Of a stretch of 64,000 bases of DNA, positions 19,013 through 27,053 are shown piece after piece (position 1 is the stretch's first letter; each line of letters begins with the position of its first letter). The notes below the pieces were generated by a model, which ran no database searches, was not told where the DNA came from, and saw nothing but the letters and a program-made list of their open reading frames with translations. The translations under genes and the position numbers were made by a program. The stretch is from Alphaproteobacteria bacterium (GTDB lineage: Bacteria; Pseudomonadota; Alphaproteobacteria; Rickettsiales; UBA3002): NCBI GenBank assembly GCA_017302575.1, contig JAFLDD010000001.1, forward strand, positions 1,429,409-1,493,408, read 5' to 3'.

Positions 19013-19990
19013 CTAGGCTTTCGTTGGCTTGCCCCACGGTGCGGCGTTCAGTGCTTCTTTTGCGGCGCCCTTTTGGCCACGAATTTGCTCGAAGATCGTC
19101 AATGCTTGCGCCACCATTGATCCTGCGTCGTTAGCATTGGCGGGCAACAGAATGGTGGTTGAGGTTTTGGCGAGTTTTTCGAATGCCACCACATATTGCT
19201 CAGCGATCTTCATCGACACCGCCTCTTCGCCACCATTTTTCTGAATGGCCGCAGCGACTAATTCAATGCCCTTGGCGGTTGCTTCAGCAACAGCGAGAAT
19301 CGCTTCTGCTTCACCCTTTGCGCGGTTCACTTGGTCGGTCAGCGCACCTTCGGAATTCAACACGACTTCTTGTTTTGCACCTTCGGCCATGTTGATTTTG
19401 GATTGGCGCAGACCTTCGGATTGTAAAATCTCCGCACGCTTTTGGCGCTCAGCAGCAACTTGAAGTTCCATTGCCTTCAGTACGGTTGCAGGCGGAGTGA
19501 TGTTTTTAATCTCATAGCGCATACATTGAATGCCCCATGCTTGCGCGGCTTGGTTAATCGCTGCCACGATATTGGCGTTCAAGGTTTCACGCTCTTCGAA
19601 ACACTGGTCGAGTGAGAGCTTACCAATCTCCGAACGCATCGTGGTTTGTGCGAGCTGTGACACCGCATAAATCGGATCACTCACGCCATAAGATGCTTGC
19701 ACGGGGTCGATAACGCGCAGGTACAAAACGCCGTCCATCATCATGGTGACGTTGTCACGGGTGATGGCAGGTTGCTCCTGCACATCATAGGCGAATTCTT
19801 TCAGCGAGTGCTTGTAGGCCACGCGCTCGATGAAGGGGATAAGGATGTTGAGGCCTGGTTCCAGTTTACGGTCAAAACGGCCAAGTTTCTCGATAATCCA
19901 CGCAGTTTGCTGCGGCACAATTTTGACACCCTTAAACAGAACGAGGATGCCAACAAAACCAACAGTTAGTAATAGAAATGGGGTGAACAT
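19013..19990 (-). CDS. SPFH/Band 7 membrane protein (QmcA/stomatin-like)
   Basis: A 325-residue protein with one N-terminal membrane helix (TPFLLLTVGFVGILVLFKG) and a long SPFH domain (VPQQTAWIIEKLGRFDRKLEPGLNILIPFIERVAYKHSLKE, seen here in pieces across residues 26-66). An Ala/Glu-rich coiled-coil follows (about 195-260), ending in a low-complexity tail. Such proteins form large cage-like oligomers around membrane proteases. The gene lies ten bases after an NfeD-family gene, the common bacterial pairing, so the two products probably work together at the inner membrane. Confidence 0.9.
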   Translation of the reverse strand: MFTPFLLLTVGFVGILVLFKGVKIVPQQTAWIIEKLGRFDRKLEPGLNILIPFIERVAYKHSLKEFAYDVQEQPAITRDNVTMMMDGVLYLRVIDPVQASYGVSDPIYAVSQLAQTTMRSEIGKLSLDQCFEERETLNANIVAAINQAAQAWGIQCMRYEIKNITPPATVLKAMELQVAAERQKRAEILQSEGLRQSKINMAEGAKQEVVLNSEGALTDQVNRAKGEAEAILAVAEATAKGIELVAAAIQKNGGEEAVSMKIAEQYVVAFEKLAKTSTTILLPANANDAGSMVAQALTIFEQIRGQKGAAKEALNAAPWGKPTKA

Positions 19991-19999
19991 AGGCGACTC

Positions 20000-20437
20000 C
20001 TATTTAACGGAAACGACATTACCTTTGACGGCGGTGATAGTAACATGTGCGCCTTCACTTAGCGCATCTGCAGCTTCGGGCGCGAGGACGGCGCGCATCT
20101 GTGTGCCAGACCAGTGAACAATACCTTCTTTGCCGCGCGTAAGACCATCTTTACCAACGGTAGCGCTGTCACCTACCATATTGGAATAGGCGGGTTCTTT
20201 GCCAATGCGCCATGCTTTGAGGCGTTTCCAAAGAAGAACGGTGAACACTGCCGAGCTGATGAAAAACGCAGCACCTTGGCTAATGTAATCTTCACCGCCA
20301 ATCATGCCGATTTCTATGATGATGGCAGTCGCAAGCGCACCAAGACCGATAAATAATAAACCAATACCAGGAAGACCAAATGCTTCGAGTGCCAGTAGTA
20401 TTGCGCCAGTAGCTAACCACATAATCGATGGTGTCAT
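20000..20437 (-). CDS. NfeD family membrane protein
   Basis: A 145-residue short-form NfeD protein: three or four membrane helices (about residues 5-80) followed by an OB-fold-like C-terminal domain (GDSATVGKDGLTRGKEGIVHWSGTQ region and HVTITAVKGNVVSVK). I chose the ATG at 20437 because GGAG lies six bases upstream; an in-frame ATG at 20470 would add eleven polar residues. It is operonic with the SPFH protein downstream and is thought to act as its partner. Confidence 0.85.
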   Translation of the reverse strand: MTPSIMWLATGAILLALEAFGLPGIGLLFIGLGALATAIIIEIGMIGGEDYISQGAAFFISSAVFTVLLWKRLKAWRIGKEPAYSNMVGDSATVGKDGLTRGKEGIVHWSGTQMRAVLAPEAADALSEGAHVTITAVKGNVVSVK

Positions 20438-20508
20438 GAGCAACTCCGTTGCTGAGGTTTCATGATTCATTACCCGAAGAATGAGCCACGAGCAATGATA
20501 AGCAGTAG

Positions 20509-21117
20509 CTATTTTTTCTCAGCAGGCGCTTCTTCGGCTGCGGGAACAGCTTCGGGGGCCTTCACGGGCGGATATGGTAGGTTGCTACCTTTGGAATTGA
20601 GGTAAGCAATCAGGTTGGCGCGCTCCTGATCTTTTTTGTTGCCCGCATAGGCCATGATGGTGCCAGGAATGGCTTTTTTCGGATTCCACTGGAAGGCGTT
20701 CATTTCTTCCCAGCCCCATTTGCCGCCCGCGTTCTTCAAAGCGTCGGAGTAGCCAAAACCTGCCGCATGCGCGCGCGGGCCGCCCATAATACCATAGAGG
20801 TTCGGGCCAATCTTGTTTGGCTCACCTTGCTCAATCGTATGGCAGGTCGAGCATTTTTTGCTGAAGTAATCCGCGCCTGCGGCAATATCGGCGTTCGCGT
20901 AGAGCGCTGAAATATCAGCAGGACCTGCAGCCGCAGCTGGTGCGCCGCCTGTTGTTGTTTCCACCACTTCGATGCTGTAGCCGCGCTTTTCTTCGTGGTG
21001 TGCGCCTGGGTGTGCAGGGCCGCCATCATACATAAATTGCGTGACTTTTCCCGTTACCATGCCGATAACTCCAGCAGTAAGTATGGCCATGGCAATTGTA
21101 TTCAGCTTCATATTCAT
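20509..21117 (-). CDS. cycM: Membrane-anchored c-type cytochrome (CycM/c552 family)
   Basis: A 202-residue class I cytochrome c with an uncleaved N-terminal anchor (residues 5-25) and an Ala/Pro-rich linker before the haem domain. The haem-binding site is CSTCH at 89-93 and the sixth ligand is Met155 in PGTIMAYAG; GPNLYGIMGG matches the family. The C-terminus is an Ala/Glu/Pro/Lys tail. In alphaproteobacteria such CycM proteins carry electrons from the bc1 complex to the aa3 oxidase in the periplasm, and petABC is 6 kb away. The ATG at 21117 has GGA seven bases upstream; the much longer open frame above it has no signal of coding. Confidence 0.9.
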   Translation of the reverse strand: MNMKLNTIAMAILTAGVIGMVTGKVTQFMYDGGPAHPGAHHEEKRGYSIEVVETTTGGAPAAAAGPADISALYANADIAAGADYFSKKCSTCHTIEQGEPNKIGPNLYGIMGGPRAHAAGFGYSDALKNAGGKWGWEEMNAFQWNPKKAIPGTIMAYAGNKKDQERANLIAYLNSKGSNLPYPPVKAPEAVPAAEEAPAEKK

Positions 21118-21196
21118 GGTAGATCCATTCGTGCGATGATTAGCTATGGTGCGGGTAGCATAAGGATGGTTTCGCCGCAAGAGAGATGAAAAGAAA

Positions 21197-21907
21197 ATGA
21201 CAATACGGCCCTTAATTGTGATACCGGCGCGACTTGCCGCCACACGTTTGCCTGAAAAACCCCTCGCCATGATTGGTGATGTGCCGATGATTGTACATGT
21301 TTGGCGACGGGCAGTGGAATCAGGCATTGGCGATGTATTAGTGGCATGTGATAGCGAGCGTATTGCTGCGCCGATTCGCCAAGCGGGCGGTGTTGCTGTA
21401 TTGACGGATGCGAATTTACCCTCGGGCTCTGATCGCGTGTGGGCGGCAATCCATGAAAGCAATCATGAGATTATTATTAACTTACAAGGCGATTTACCAA
21501 CGCTGGAGCCCCAATTACTCTCTGTGTTGTTGGATACGCTTTCTCGCTCGGGTGCGGATATCGCGACACTGGCCGCGCCTATTACGCGGGCAGAAGAACA
21601 CACGAATCCCTCAGTCGTAAAAGCAGTGATTGGCCAGGATGGGCGAGCGCTTTATTTCACCCGCGCCACCGCGCCACATGGCGAGGGAGCGCGTTACCAC
21701 CATATCGGTATTTATGCGTATAAGCGGGATGCCCTTCGGAAATTTATCGGTTGGGCGCCTTCCCCTCTTGAAATTCGCGAGAAGCTGGAACAGCTTCGTG
21801 CCCTCGAGAATGGCTTGCAGATTGCGGTTTCTGTGGTAGATACGGTGCCCTTGGGCGTGGATACGCCTGAAGATTTAGAACGCGCTCGGGAGATGCTCGT
21901 TGGTTGA
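21197..21907 (+). CDS. kdsB: CMP-KDO synthetase (3-deoxy-manno-octulosonate cytidylyltransferase)
   Basis: A 236-residue enzyme activating KDO with CTP for LPS inner-core synthesis. It opens with RPLIVIPARLAATRLPEKPLA, the nucleotide-binding signature, and contains CDSERI, SGSDRVWAAI, NLQGDLPTLEP and YHHIGIYAYKRDALRKF, all matching KdsB. Length is normal. It diverges from the cytochrome gene with a 79-base gap that holds both promoters. Confidence 0.96.
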   Translation: MTIRPLIVIPARLAATRLPEKPLAMIGDVPMIVHVWRRAVESGIGDVLVACDSERIAAPIRQAGGVAVLTDANLPSGSDRVWAAIHESNHEIIINLQGDLPTLEPQLLSVLLDTLSRSGADIATLAAPITRAEEHTNPSVVKAVIGQDGRALYFTRATAPHGEGARYHHIGIYAYKRDALRKFIGWAPSPLEIREKLEQLRALENGLQIAVSVVDTVPLGVDTPEDLERAREMLVG

Positions 21908-21993
21908 AGGGGACTTAACCCCTAGCTTCGCTTCCCCCGCCGCAAGCAGCTTGTGCAGCTACGGCGCTACGCGAGACAAAAGGAGAGACAACG
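21908..21993. repeat. GC-rich palindromic spacer between kdsB and the PfkB kinase
   Basis: The 86-base gap contains a GGGG-ACTTAA-CCCC hairpin right after the kdsB stop and a nested symmetric element: CAAGC-A-GCTTG flanked by GCCG on the left and CGGC on the right, with GCAGCT occurring twice. It is followed by a strong ribosome binding site (AAGGAGAG). It may be a processing or attenuation element, or an intergenic repeat. Confidence 0.3.
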
Positions 21994-22974
21994 ATGAATA
22001 AACCTTATCATGTGGTGGCGATTGGTAACGCGATTGTTGACGTGCTGTCATTTGCCGACGATGCGTTCGTACAAAAAGAAGGCATGAACAAGGGCACGAT
22101 GTGCTTGATTGACGAAGCGCGTGCGGAAGAACTTTACAACAAGATGGGCCCATCGACTGAAGTGTCGGGCGGCTCTGCAGCGAACACGCTGGCAGGCCTC
22201 GCCTCACTTGGTGCGAAGACCGCGTTCATCGGTAAAGTATATAAAGACGAATTAGGGAAAATTTTCCGCCATGATTTGACATCGCTTGGCGTGGACTTCT
22301 CGACCCCTGCGGCAGATAAGGGTAAAGCGACCGCGCGCTGCCTGATTTGCGTGACGCCCGATGGGCAGCGCACGATGAATACCTTCATTGGTGCCTGCAA
22401 CGAATTATATGAGCGTGATATCGACGAAGCATTGATTGCCAAGGCGCAGATTGTGTATGGCGAAGGCTATATGTGGGATCAAGAATGTGCGAAAATTGCA
22501 CTCAAGAAATCGTTCGCACTTGCTAAGCAACATGGCGCAAAAGTTGCCTTTACTTTGTCAGACGTGTTTTGCGTAGAACGTTCGCGCGATGAATTCCTGA
22601 ATATGATCGAGAATGATTTCGATATTCTATTCTGCAACGAGGCTGAAGCGCGTGCGCTTTACCCAGGCAATGATTTCCCTGCGATTTTAGATGCGCTGCA
22701 AGGCAAGTGCGACATTATCGCAATCACGATGAGTGACAAGGGCTCGCTGATTCTGACCAAAGACAAACGCACGATGGTGGATGCTGTTCCTGTGCGTGAA
22801 GTCGTGGATACAACGGGCGCTGGCGATTTATATGCGGCGGGCTTCCTCTATGGTTATGTGAATGGCATGGATTTACGTGATTGTGGCCGCCTAGGTTCTG
22901 CCTGTGCGAGCGACATTATCACCCACTTGGGTGCGCGCGCGCAAAAAAGCTTGAAGCGGCTTTTGGCTGCGTAG
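21994..22974 (+). CDS. PfkB-family kinase, probably adenosine kinase
   Basis: A 326-residue ribokinase-fold kinase. The N-terminal VAIGNAIVDVLSF and VSGGSAANTLAGLASLGAKTAFIGKVYKDELG match the PfkB sugar/nucleoside-binding region, and the C-terminal DTTGAGDLYAAGFLYG holds the catalytic aspartate and anion hole. The N-terminus pattern is typical of the bacterial adenosine kinase-like branch common in alphaproteobacteria, which would salvage adenosine to AMP. Another sugar or nucleoside substrate is possible. The small membrane-protein gene follows 11 bases later. Confidence 0.85.
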   Translation: MNKPYHVVAIGNAIVDVLSFADDAFVQKEGMNKGTMCLIDEARAEELYNKMGPSTEVSGGSAANTLAGLASLGAKTAFIGKVYKDELGKIFRHDLTSLGVDFSTPAADKGKATARCLICVTPDGQRTMNTFIGACNELYERDIDEALIAKAQIVYGEGYMWDQECAKIALKKSFALAKQHGAKVAFTLSDVFCVERSRDEFLNMIENDFDILFCNEAEARALYPGNDFPAILDALQGKCDIIAITMSDKGSLILTKDKRTMVDAVPVREVVDTTGAGDLYAAGFLYGYVNGMDLRDCGRLGSACASDIITHLGARAQKSLKRLLAA

Positions 22975-22985
22975 GCGAGGGCACG

Positions 22986-23216
22986 ATGTACGAAGCAATA
23001 AAAAATATTCCGACGAGCCGTGATGGTAAAATGATCACGGGCATTTTGTGTGCAGTCATGGCGCGCCTGATGCTGCATAAGGGTATCGAGACGCTGCCTG
23101 AGAATGCGGGTGACGCACTCATGTCATTCAGCTTTGCGGGATTGTTGGTGTTTGTTACGCTGCTTTCGATCGTACGCTATAATACCGAACGCCCACTTTT
23201 TGAGCCATTCAAATAG
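22986..23216 (+). CDS. Small hypothetical membrane protein (76 aa)
   Basis: I do not recognise this protein. From the ATG at 22986 it has an amphipathic start (MYEAIKNIPTSRDGKM), a hydrophobic segment with an unusual MITGILCAVMARLMLHKG pattern, and a second clear membrane helix (SFSFAGLLVFVTLLSIV), ending in a polar tail. It lies 11 bases after the kinase gene, probably in the same transcript. GAGGGCACG just before the start offers a ribosome binding site, although it falls over the kinase stop. Coding status is supported by the conserved layout, not by homology. Confidence 0.55.
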   Translation: MYEAIKNIPTSRDGKMITGILCAVMARLMLHKGIETLPENAGDALMSFSFAGLLVFVTLLSIVRYNTERPLFEPFK

Positions 23217-23257
23217 CTTGCACTTTTTTTGCAAAGGCAGATGATGTGTCGAAATAA

Positions 23258-23274
23258 CCAACCAGGAAGGTTGG
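23258..23274 (+). promoter_or_regulatory. Hairpin enclosing the ribosome binding site of the AmpG-like gene
   Basis: CCAACC and GGTTGG form a perfect 6-bp stem with loop AGGAA. The Shine-Dalgarno sequence AGGAAGG occupies the loop and the start of the 3' arm, and the ATG follows at 23276. Folding would hide the ribosome binding site, so translation may be controlled or need melting. Confidence 0.5.
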
Positions 23275-23275
23275 C

Positions 23276-24499
23276 ATGACGCACGAGAATACAGCAGGAA
23301 TCAGACTTTACTTACAGCCCCGCATGTTGCTGGTTGGCGCGCTTGGATTTTTTAGCGGTTTCCCGCGTATGCTCATGGCGTCGACGCTTGCTGCGTGGCT
23401 TACCGATTCTGGTTTAAGCATGGCGGCGATCGGCTTATTCGCGTGGGTTGCGTTCCCATATAGCGTGAAGTTTCTGTGGGCACCTGCGATGGATTATGTG
23501 TCCTTGCCCTTTCTTTCGCGACGACGTAGTTGGCTTCTATGCGCCCAACTTTGGGTGGTGGGCATGTTGGTGGTGCTGTCGAATATTGATGCGTCCATTT
23601 CGCCTGTATGGATTGCCGTGGCGGCGCTTGTTTTGTCGATTGCTTCGGCCTCACAAGACATCGTGATTGATGCGTATCGTGCTGAGATTTTGCCGCGTGA
23701 AGAATATGGCGCTGGTGCCGCCTTCGCCGTGTTTGGTTATCGTTTAGGTATGCTCGTTTCCGGCGCTGGTGCCTTAGCGCTTGCCGACGTGGTGAGCTGG
23801 AGCGCTGTCTATATGGTGATGGCGGCAATTGCTGCCGTTTCTATTCCCTTCACCTTGTTCATGCCCGAGCCAGAAGCGCCCCCTGCGCGCAAATTACCCA
23901 CGACCATCTGGGGTATGGTGAAGGAGCCGTTCGTGGATTTCATTCGCCGTACGCCCGCATGGCTTTTGGTGTTGCTATTCATTTTACTTTACCGTGTGCC
24001 TGACGGGTTTGTTGGTTTTATGACCACGCCCTTCTTGCTCGATTTAGGATTTACGAAAACCCAGCTTGGGGTGGTGAATAAGCTTTATGGCTTTGCAGCG
24101 ACCATTGTGGGAATGATGGCGGGAGGATGGCTGATTCATCGCTATGGAGTGAAGCGGTGTTTGGTGCCGTTTGGTATGCTCGCGCTGTTGACGAATGTGG
24201 TGTATGTCGGCCAAGCGCAGATAGGGCCTGAACTATGGTATCTGGTGTTGGCCAATAGCTTTGACAATTTGGCAAGCGGCATGGCGTCGGCGGCGGCCAT
24301 TGCATATATGATGTCACTCACCGAACGTACCCATACAGCTACTCAGTATGCACTGCTTTCGGCGCTGGCGGCCTTTGCGGTGACGGTATTGTCGGGCACA
24401 GCAGGGTGGATTGCCCAAGAATGGGGTTGGAGCGCCATGTACCTGACGTCGATGATACTTGGCATTCCAGGATTGATTTTGTGGCGCTTCATACGTTAA
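23276..24499 (+). CDS. AmpG-like MFS transporter (muropeptide permease family)
   Basis: A 407-residue inner-membrane protein with about twelve helices. The opening GALGFFSGFPRMLMASTLAAWLTDSGLSMAAIGLFAWV and SVKFLWAPAMDY match the AmpG N-half (GFxSGLPxxL, LxxxGxSxxxIGL, KFLWAPxxD), and SASQDIVIDAYRAEIL is the family's conserved helix-4 signature. AmpG imports anhydro-muropeptides released during wall turnover for recycling. The open frame is flanked by a hairpin over its ribosome binding site. Substrate is inferred; other members of this subfamily are uncharacterised. Confidence 0.85.
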   Translation: MTHENTAGIRLYLQPRMLLVGALGFFSGFPRMLMASTLAAWLTDSGLSMAAIGLFAWVAFPYSVKFLWAPAMDYVSLPFLSRRRSWLLCAQLWVVGMLVVLSNIDASISPVWIAVAALVLSIASASQDIVIDAYRAEILPREEYGAGAAFAVFGYRLGMLVSGAGALALADVVSWSAVYMVMAAIAAVSIPFTLFMPEPEAPPARKLPTTIWGMVKEPFVDFIRRTPAWLLVLLFILLYRVPDGFVGFMTTPFLLDLGFTKTQLGVVNKLYGFAATIVGMMAGGWLIHRYGVKRCLVPFGMLALLTNVVYVGQAQIGPELWYLVLANSFDNLASGMASAAAIAYMMSLTERTHTATQYALLSALAAFAVTVLSGTAGWIAQEWGWSAMYLTSMILGIPGLILWRFIR

Positions 24500-24537
24500 G
24501 CTAACCACGCGCACATGTTTATGGAGAGGCATTTTCT

Positions 24538-25410
24538 ATGTTTTTTAGAAGTAGACCCACTGCATGGACGAAAACCCATCTGCTGACATTGCATAAGGCG
24601 GCTTCCCCTTTTGTGTGGATGAAGGGGTATTTCTACCAGCCTGAAAAAGGGCCGCGCGGCGAAACCTACATGCGCCAAAATTTAGCTGAGGTGCTGACGC
24701 GTGAGATTTTTGTAGAAGGTATGGGGCCTATAGAAGGACGTCGCTTTCTTGATGTTGGTTGTGGTGCAGGTGACTACATGGCGCTTATCGCGCATATGGG
24801 CGGCAACGTAAGCGGTATCGATTTGAACACGCAACAACTAGAGCGCGGGCGCGCCGCCTTTGCATCTGCTGGCTTGCGCGGCGATTTTGTTGAGGGTGAT
24901 GCGCGCACGTTGCCATTCGCGGACGGGCAGTTTGATGTGGTGTATTCTGCCGATGTATTTGAGCATTTATCGTATGAAACGAAGCAATCCCTGATTGCTG
25001 AAATGTATCGTGTGTTAAAGCCAGGCGGCATTGTCATTATTAAAACACCGAATCTCGATTATTTGCGCGTAACGATTATGCTTAGACGTTTTATGCGACT
25101 GCTGAGGCTTAAAAGCCCGTTCATCTATATCGAGCACACGCGCAACAACCCTGATAATGAACATCATGGCTTGAGCACCTATCGTGAGCTGAACCATTTA
25201 TTTGGCGCGCAACAGTTTTTAGAGCCCGAAACCATTCATGTGCCGCTACTGCGTGGCAAGCTTTATATTGCGCGCGATAGCTGGTTGCCGTTACGCACAT
25301 TATTTAATGAGTGCATCATTCTGCGTTACCGTAAATCGGTGTTCTTGCCGACGGCTGAAATGTTAATCGCGCAGGCTAATCCCACTTTGCTTCAGGAGGT
25401 AGGGACATAA
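24538..25410 (+). CDS. Class I SAM-dependent methyltransferase, substrate unknown
   Basis: A 290-residue Methyltransf_11-type protein. A basic N-terminal extension of about 60 residues precedes the SAM-binding motif FLDVGCGAGDYMALIAHMGG (about 68-87). Downstream are GDARTLPFADGQFDVVYSADVFEHL (motif II and III region) and YRVLKPGGIVIIKTPN. The second half (residues 175-290) has basic patches (MLRRFMRLLRLKSP) and is typical of methyltransferases acting on lipid or glycan substrates, but this is a guess. Its 3' end overlaps the 3' end of hemF by 35 bases on the opposite strand. Confidence 0.8.
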   Translation: MFFRSRPTAWTKTHLLTLHKAASPFVWMKGYFYQPEKGPRGETYMRQNLAEVLTREIFVEGMGPIEGRRFLDVGCGAGDYMALIAHMGGNVSGIDLNTQQLERGRAAFASAGLRGDFVEGDARTLPFADGQFDVVYSADVFEHLSYETKQSLIAEMYRVLKPGGIVIIKTPNLDYLRVTIMLRRFMRLLRLKSPFIYIEHTRNNPDNEHHGLSTYRELNHLFGAQQFLEPETIHVPLLRGKLYIARDSWLPLRTLFNECIILRYRKSVFLPTAEMLIAQANPTLLQEVGT

Positions 25411-26362
25411 GGATGGCTTCAGGGTTGCCACCCGTCATTAATCCAAAGCGTGTCCCGCGATCATACAATAGGTTATACTCGGTGTAGCGTCCGCGCTTCC
25501 TTAGCTGGTGCTCACGCTGTTCTTGCGTCCATTTCTTATTCATATTCCGTGTGATAAGCTGTGGATAAATATCTGCGAATGCTTCGGCGACGGCTTGAGT
25601 GAAGTTAAAGCATTGATTCCAATCAAGATTAGCGTTGCTTGCCACTTCCATACCTATGGCGGTGCGCTCTTTGCCCAATCCTCCCTTACCGAATTGGCCA
25701 GGCGCAATCATGCCCCCCTGTGTGCCGAGGTGATTGAGTCCCAAATAATCATAGAAGATTCCACCCTCGCCACGCGCCTCGTTACGATGGGGGATGAAGA
25801 AGTATTCATCGCACCACGCTTTGAAGGCAGGGTAAAAGGCGGCATCGACTGGGTCGCAGACCGTCTGGAATGCTTTGTGGAAGTCCTGCGTATCTTTTGC
25901 GTCGGGGTACATGGGGTTCAAGTCGCCACCACCACCAAACCAAATACGCGCACCATCACCCACCACAATCATGCGCGTATTGAAATGCGCCGCAGGTACG
26001 AGCGGCGAGCATTGATGCGCAACGAGCGAAATGCCTGACGCCCAAAAACGCGGGTCTTCGGCGGCTCCAGGGATTTCTTTGCGAAAGGCCTCGGAAAACT
26101 CGCCCGTAACGGTCGAGATGTTCACGCCCACTTTTTCAAAAACGCGGCCCTTCATTAATGAAATTTCGCCACCACCACCTTCAGCGCGTTGCCATGGAGT
26201 GCGGTTAAAACGCCCAGCAGGTGCTTCGCTTTGCAATGTGTCTTCTATGGCTTCGAAGTGCGCGCAGATAGTATCACGCAGGCTGCGGAACCAATTCTCA
26301 GAGAGCGATTTTTTTTCAGTCAGTGTCATTTCACGTTCTATGCGTTGTGCTGTCGTTGGCAT
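25376..26362 (-). CDS. hemF: Oxygen-dependent coproporphyrinogen III oxidase
   Basis: A 328-residue haem-pathway enzyme that decarboxylates coproporphyrinogen III to protoporphyrinogen IX using O2. Signatures include GGGGEISLMKGRVFEKVGVN, ISLVAHQCSPLVPAAHFNTRM, WFGGGGDLNPMYP and EARGEGGIFYDYLG. The start at 26362 is set by a perfect AAGGAGG four to five bases upstream; an upstream in-frame ATG at 26386 lacks this. hemW, for the radical-SAM family once called oxygen-independent CPO, is elsewhere in the window but is a haem chaperone, so HemF is probably the working oxidase. Confidence 0.96.
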   Translation of the reverse strand: MPTTAQRIEREMTLTEKKSLSENWFRSLRDTICAHFEAIEDTLQSEAPAGRFNRTPWQRAEGGGGEISLMKGRVFEKVGVNISTVTGEFSEAFRKEIPGAAEDPRFWASGISLVAHQCSPLVPAAHFNTRMIVVGDGARIWFGGGGDLNPMYPDAKDTQDFHKAFQTVCDPVDAAFYPAFKAWCDEYFFIPHRNEARGEGGIFYDYLGLNHLGTQGGMIAPGQFGKGGLGKERTAIGMEVASNANLDWNQCFNFTQAVAEAFADIYPQLITRNMNKKWTQEQREHQLRKRGRYTEYNLLYDRGTRFGLMTGGNPEAILMSLPPEAKWD

Positions 26363-26422
26363 AAGCCCTCCTTCATATGGCGGCAAGGATAAAGCGCCGA
26401 TCGCTACGTGTATTGATATAGG

Positions 26423-26887
26423 TCAAAATGCCCAACCTAATTGTCTAGAGGCTTCACCAACCACCATCCCTGCTGACATGGCTACGTTGAGTGAACGTAC
26501 TCCCTCGCGCATTGGAATTACAATGACCTGTTCCATTAACTCGTACAGTGCGCGTGGTGTGCCTGCCGATTCACGCCCTAAGACGACATAATCACTGGGG
26601 TGATAGGCAATGTCGGTGTAGGAGATTGTGCCATCAGTTTCGAGCAGGAACATGCGCCCAGTGTGCTTCGTGCGGTAGGTTAAAAACGCGTCCCAGTCGG
26701 CGTGCTTGATGAGCGATGCCTGCGCGATGTAATCCATCCCCGCGCGCTTCAATTTTTGATCGTTGAGCGGGAAACCGCATGGCTCTACCACATGGATAGT
26801 TGCACCCATACAGGCGGATAATCGTAGCATCGCGCCTAGGTTCTGCGGGATGTCGGGCTGGTAAAGAACGAGATTAATCATGCGCAT
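26423..26887 (-). CDS. trmL: tRNA (cytidine34/uridine34-2'-O)-methyltransferase TrmL
   Basis: A 154-residue SPOUT methyltransferase that 2'-O-methylates the wobble base of certain leucine tRNAs. It opens MRMINLVLYQPDIPQNLGAM (family LYxPxIPxNxGN), followed by HVVEPCGFPL, LKRAGMDY, and the knotted SAM site VVLGRESAGTP and IPMREGVRSLNVAMSAGMVV. I start it at the ATG 26887 because the family begins just before the LYQP motif; in-frame GTG at 26908 would overlap a direct repeat used in the petA control region, and ATG 26881 is also possible. Confidence 0.93.
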   Translation of the reverse strand: MRMINLVLYQPDIPQNLGAMLRLSACMGATIHVVEPCGFPLNDQKLKRAGMDYIAQASLIKHADWDAFLTYRTKHTGRMFLLETDGTISYTDIAYHPSDYVVLGRESAGTPRALYELMEQVIVIPMREGVRSLNVAMSAGMVVGEASRQLGWAF

Positions 26888-26889
26888 TG

Positions 26890-26973
26890 GATTATCAGAT
26901 ATCGCCACTTACGGAATAGTAAAATTGCATCAGGATTAGCGGTTATCCGATTATCAGCATATCGGACCACCGC
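26890..26973. promoter_or_regulatory. Direct repeats and large dyad in the trmL-petA control region
   Basis: GATTATCAGATATCG at 26890-26904 recurs as GATTATCAGCATATCG at 26949-26964, 59 bases later. The second copy lies inside a long dyad: GCGGT (26939-26943), TA, TCCGAT (26946-26951), 9-base loop, ATCGGA (26961-26966), CC, ACCGC (26969-26973), that is 11 paired positions with one symmetric internal mismatch pair of bases. It ends five bases before the petABC -35 box. This looks like a repressor/activator site or leader hairpin for petABC and perhaps trmL. Confidence 0.55.
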
Positions 26974-26978
26974 TTAGC

Positions 26979-27007
26979 TTGACAGGGTCGCGCCCATTTA
27001 CTACCAC
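26979..27007 (+). promoter_or_regulatory. Probable petABC promoter
   Basis: A consensus -35 TTGACA at 26979-26984 is followed after exactly 17 bases by TACCAC at 27002-27007, a weak -10. The start codon of petA is 47 bases further on. The -35 box is immediately next to a strong dyad. The -10 match is only partial, hence the moderate confidence. Confidence 0.5.
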
Positions 27008-27053
27008 CGCCAGTAAGAACAATCCCACGCGCATCCGCGCAACGAGGCAAATT

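Noticed and set aside
20509..21462. The full 317-codon frame of the cytochrome gene as its true extent
   Set aside because: The first 115 codons are antisense to kdsB, with no coding character; the ATG at 21117 has a ribosome binding site and starts a membrane anchor.
23217..23240. TTGCA-CTTTTTT-TGCAA as a terminator after the small membrane-protein gene
   Set aside because: The T run is in the loop, not after the stem, and the stem is weak.
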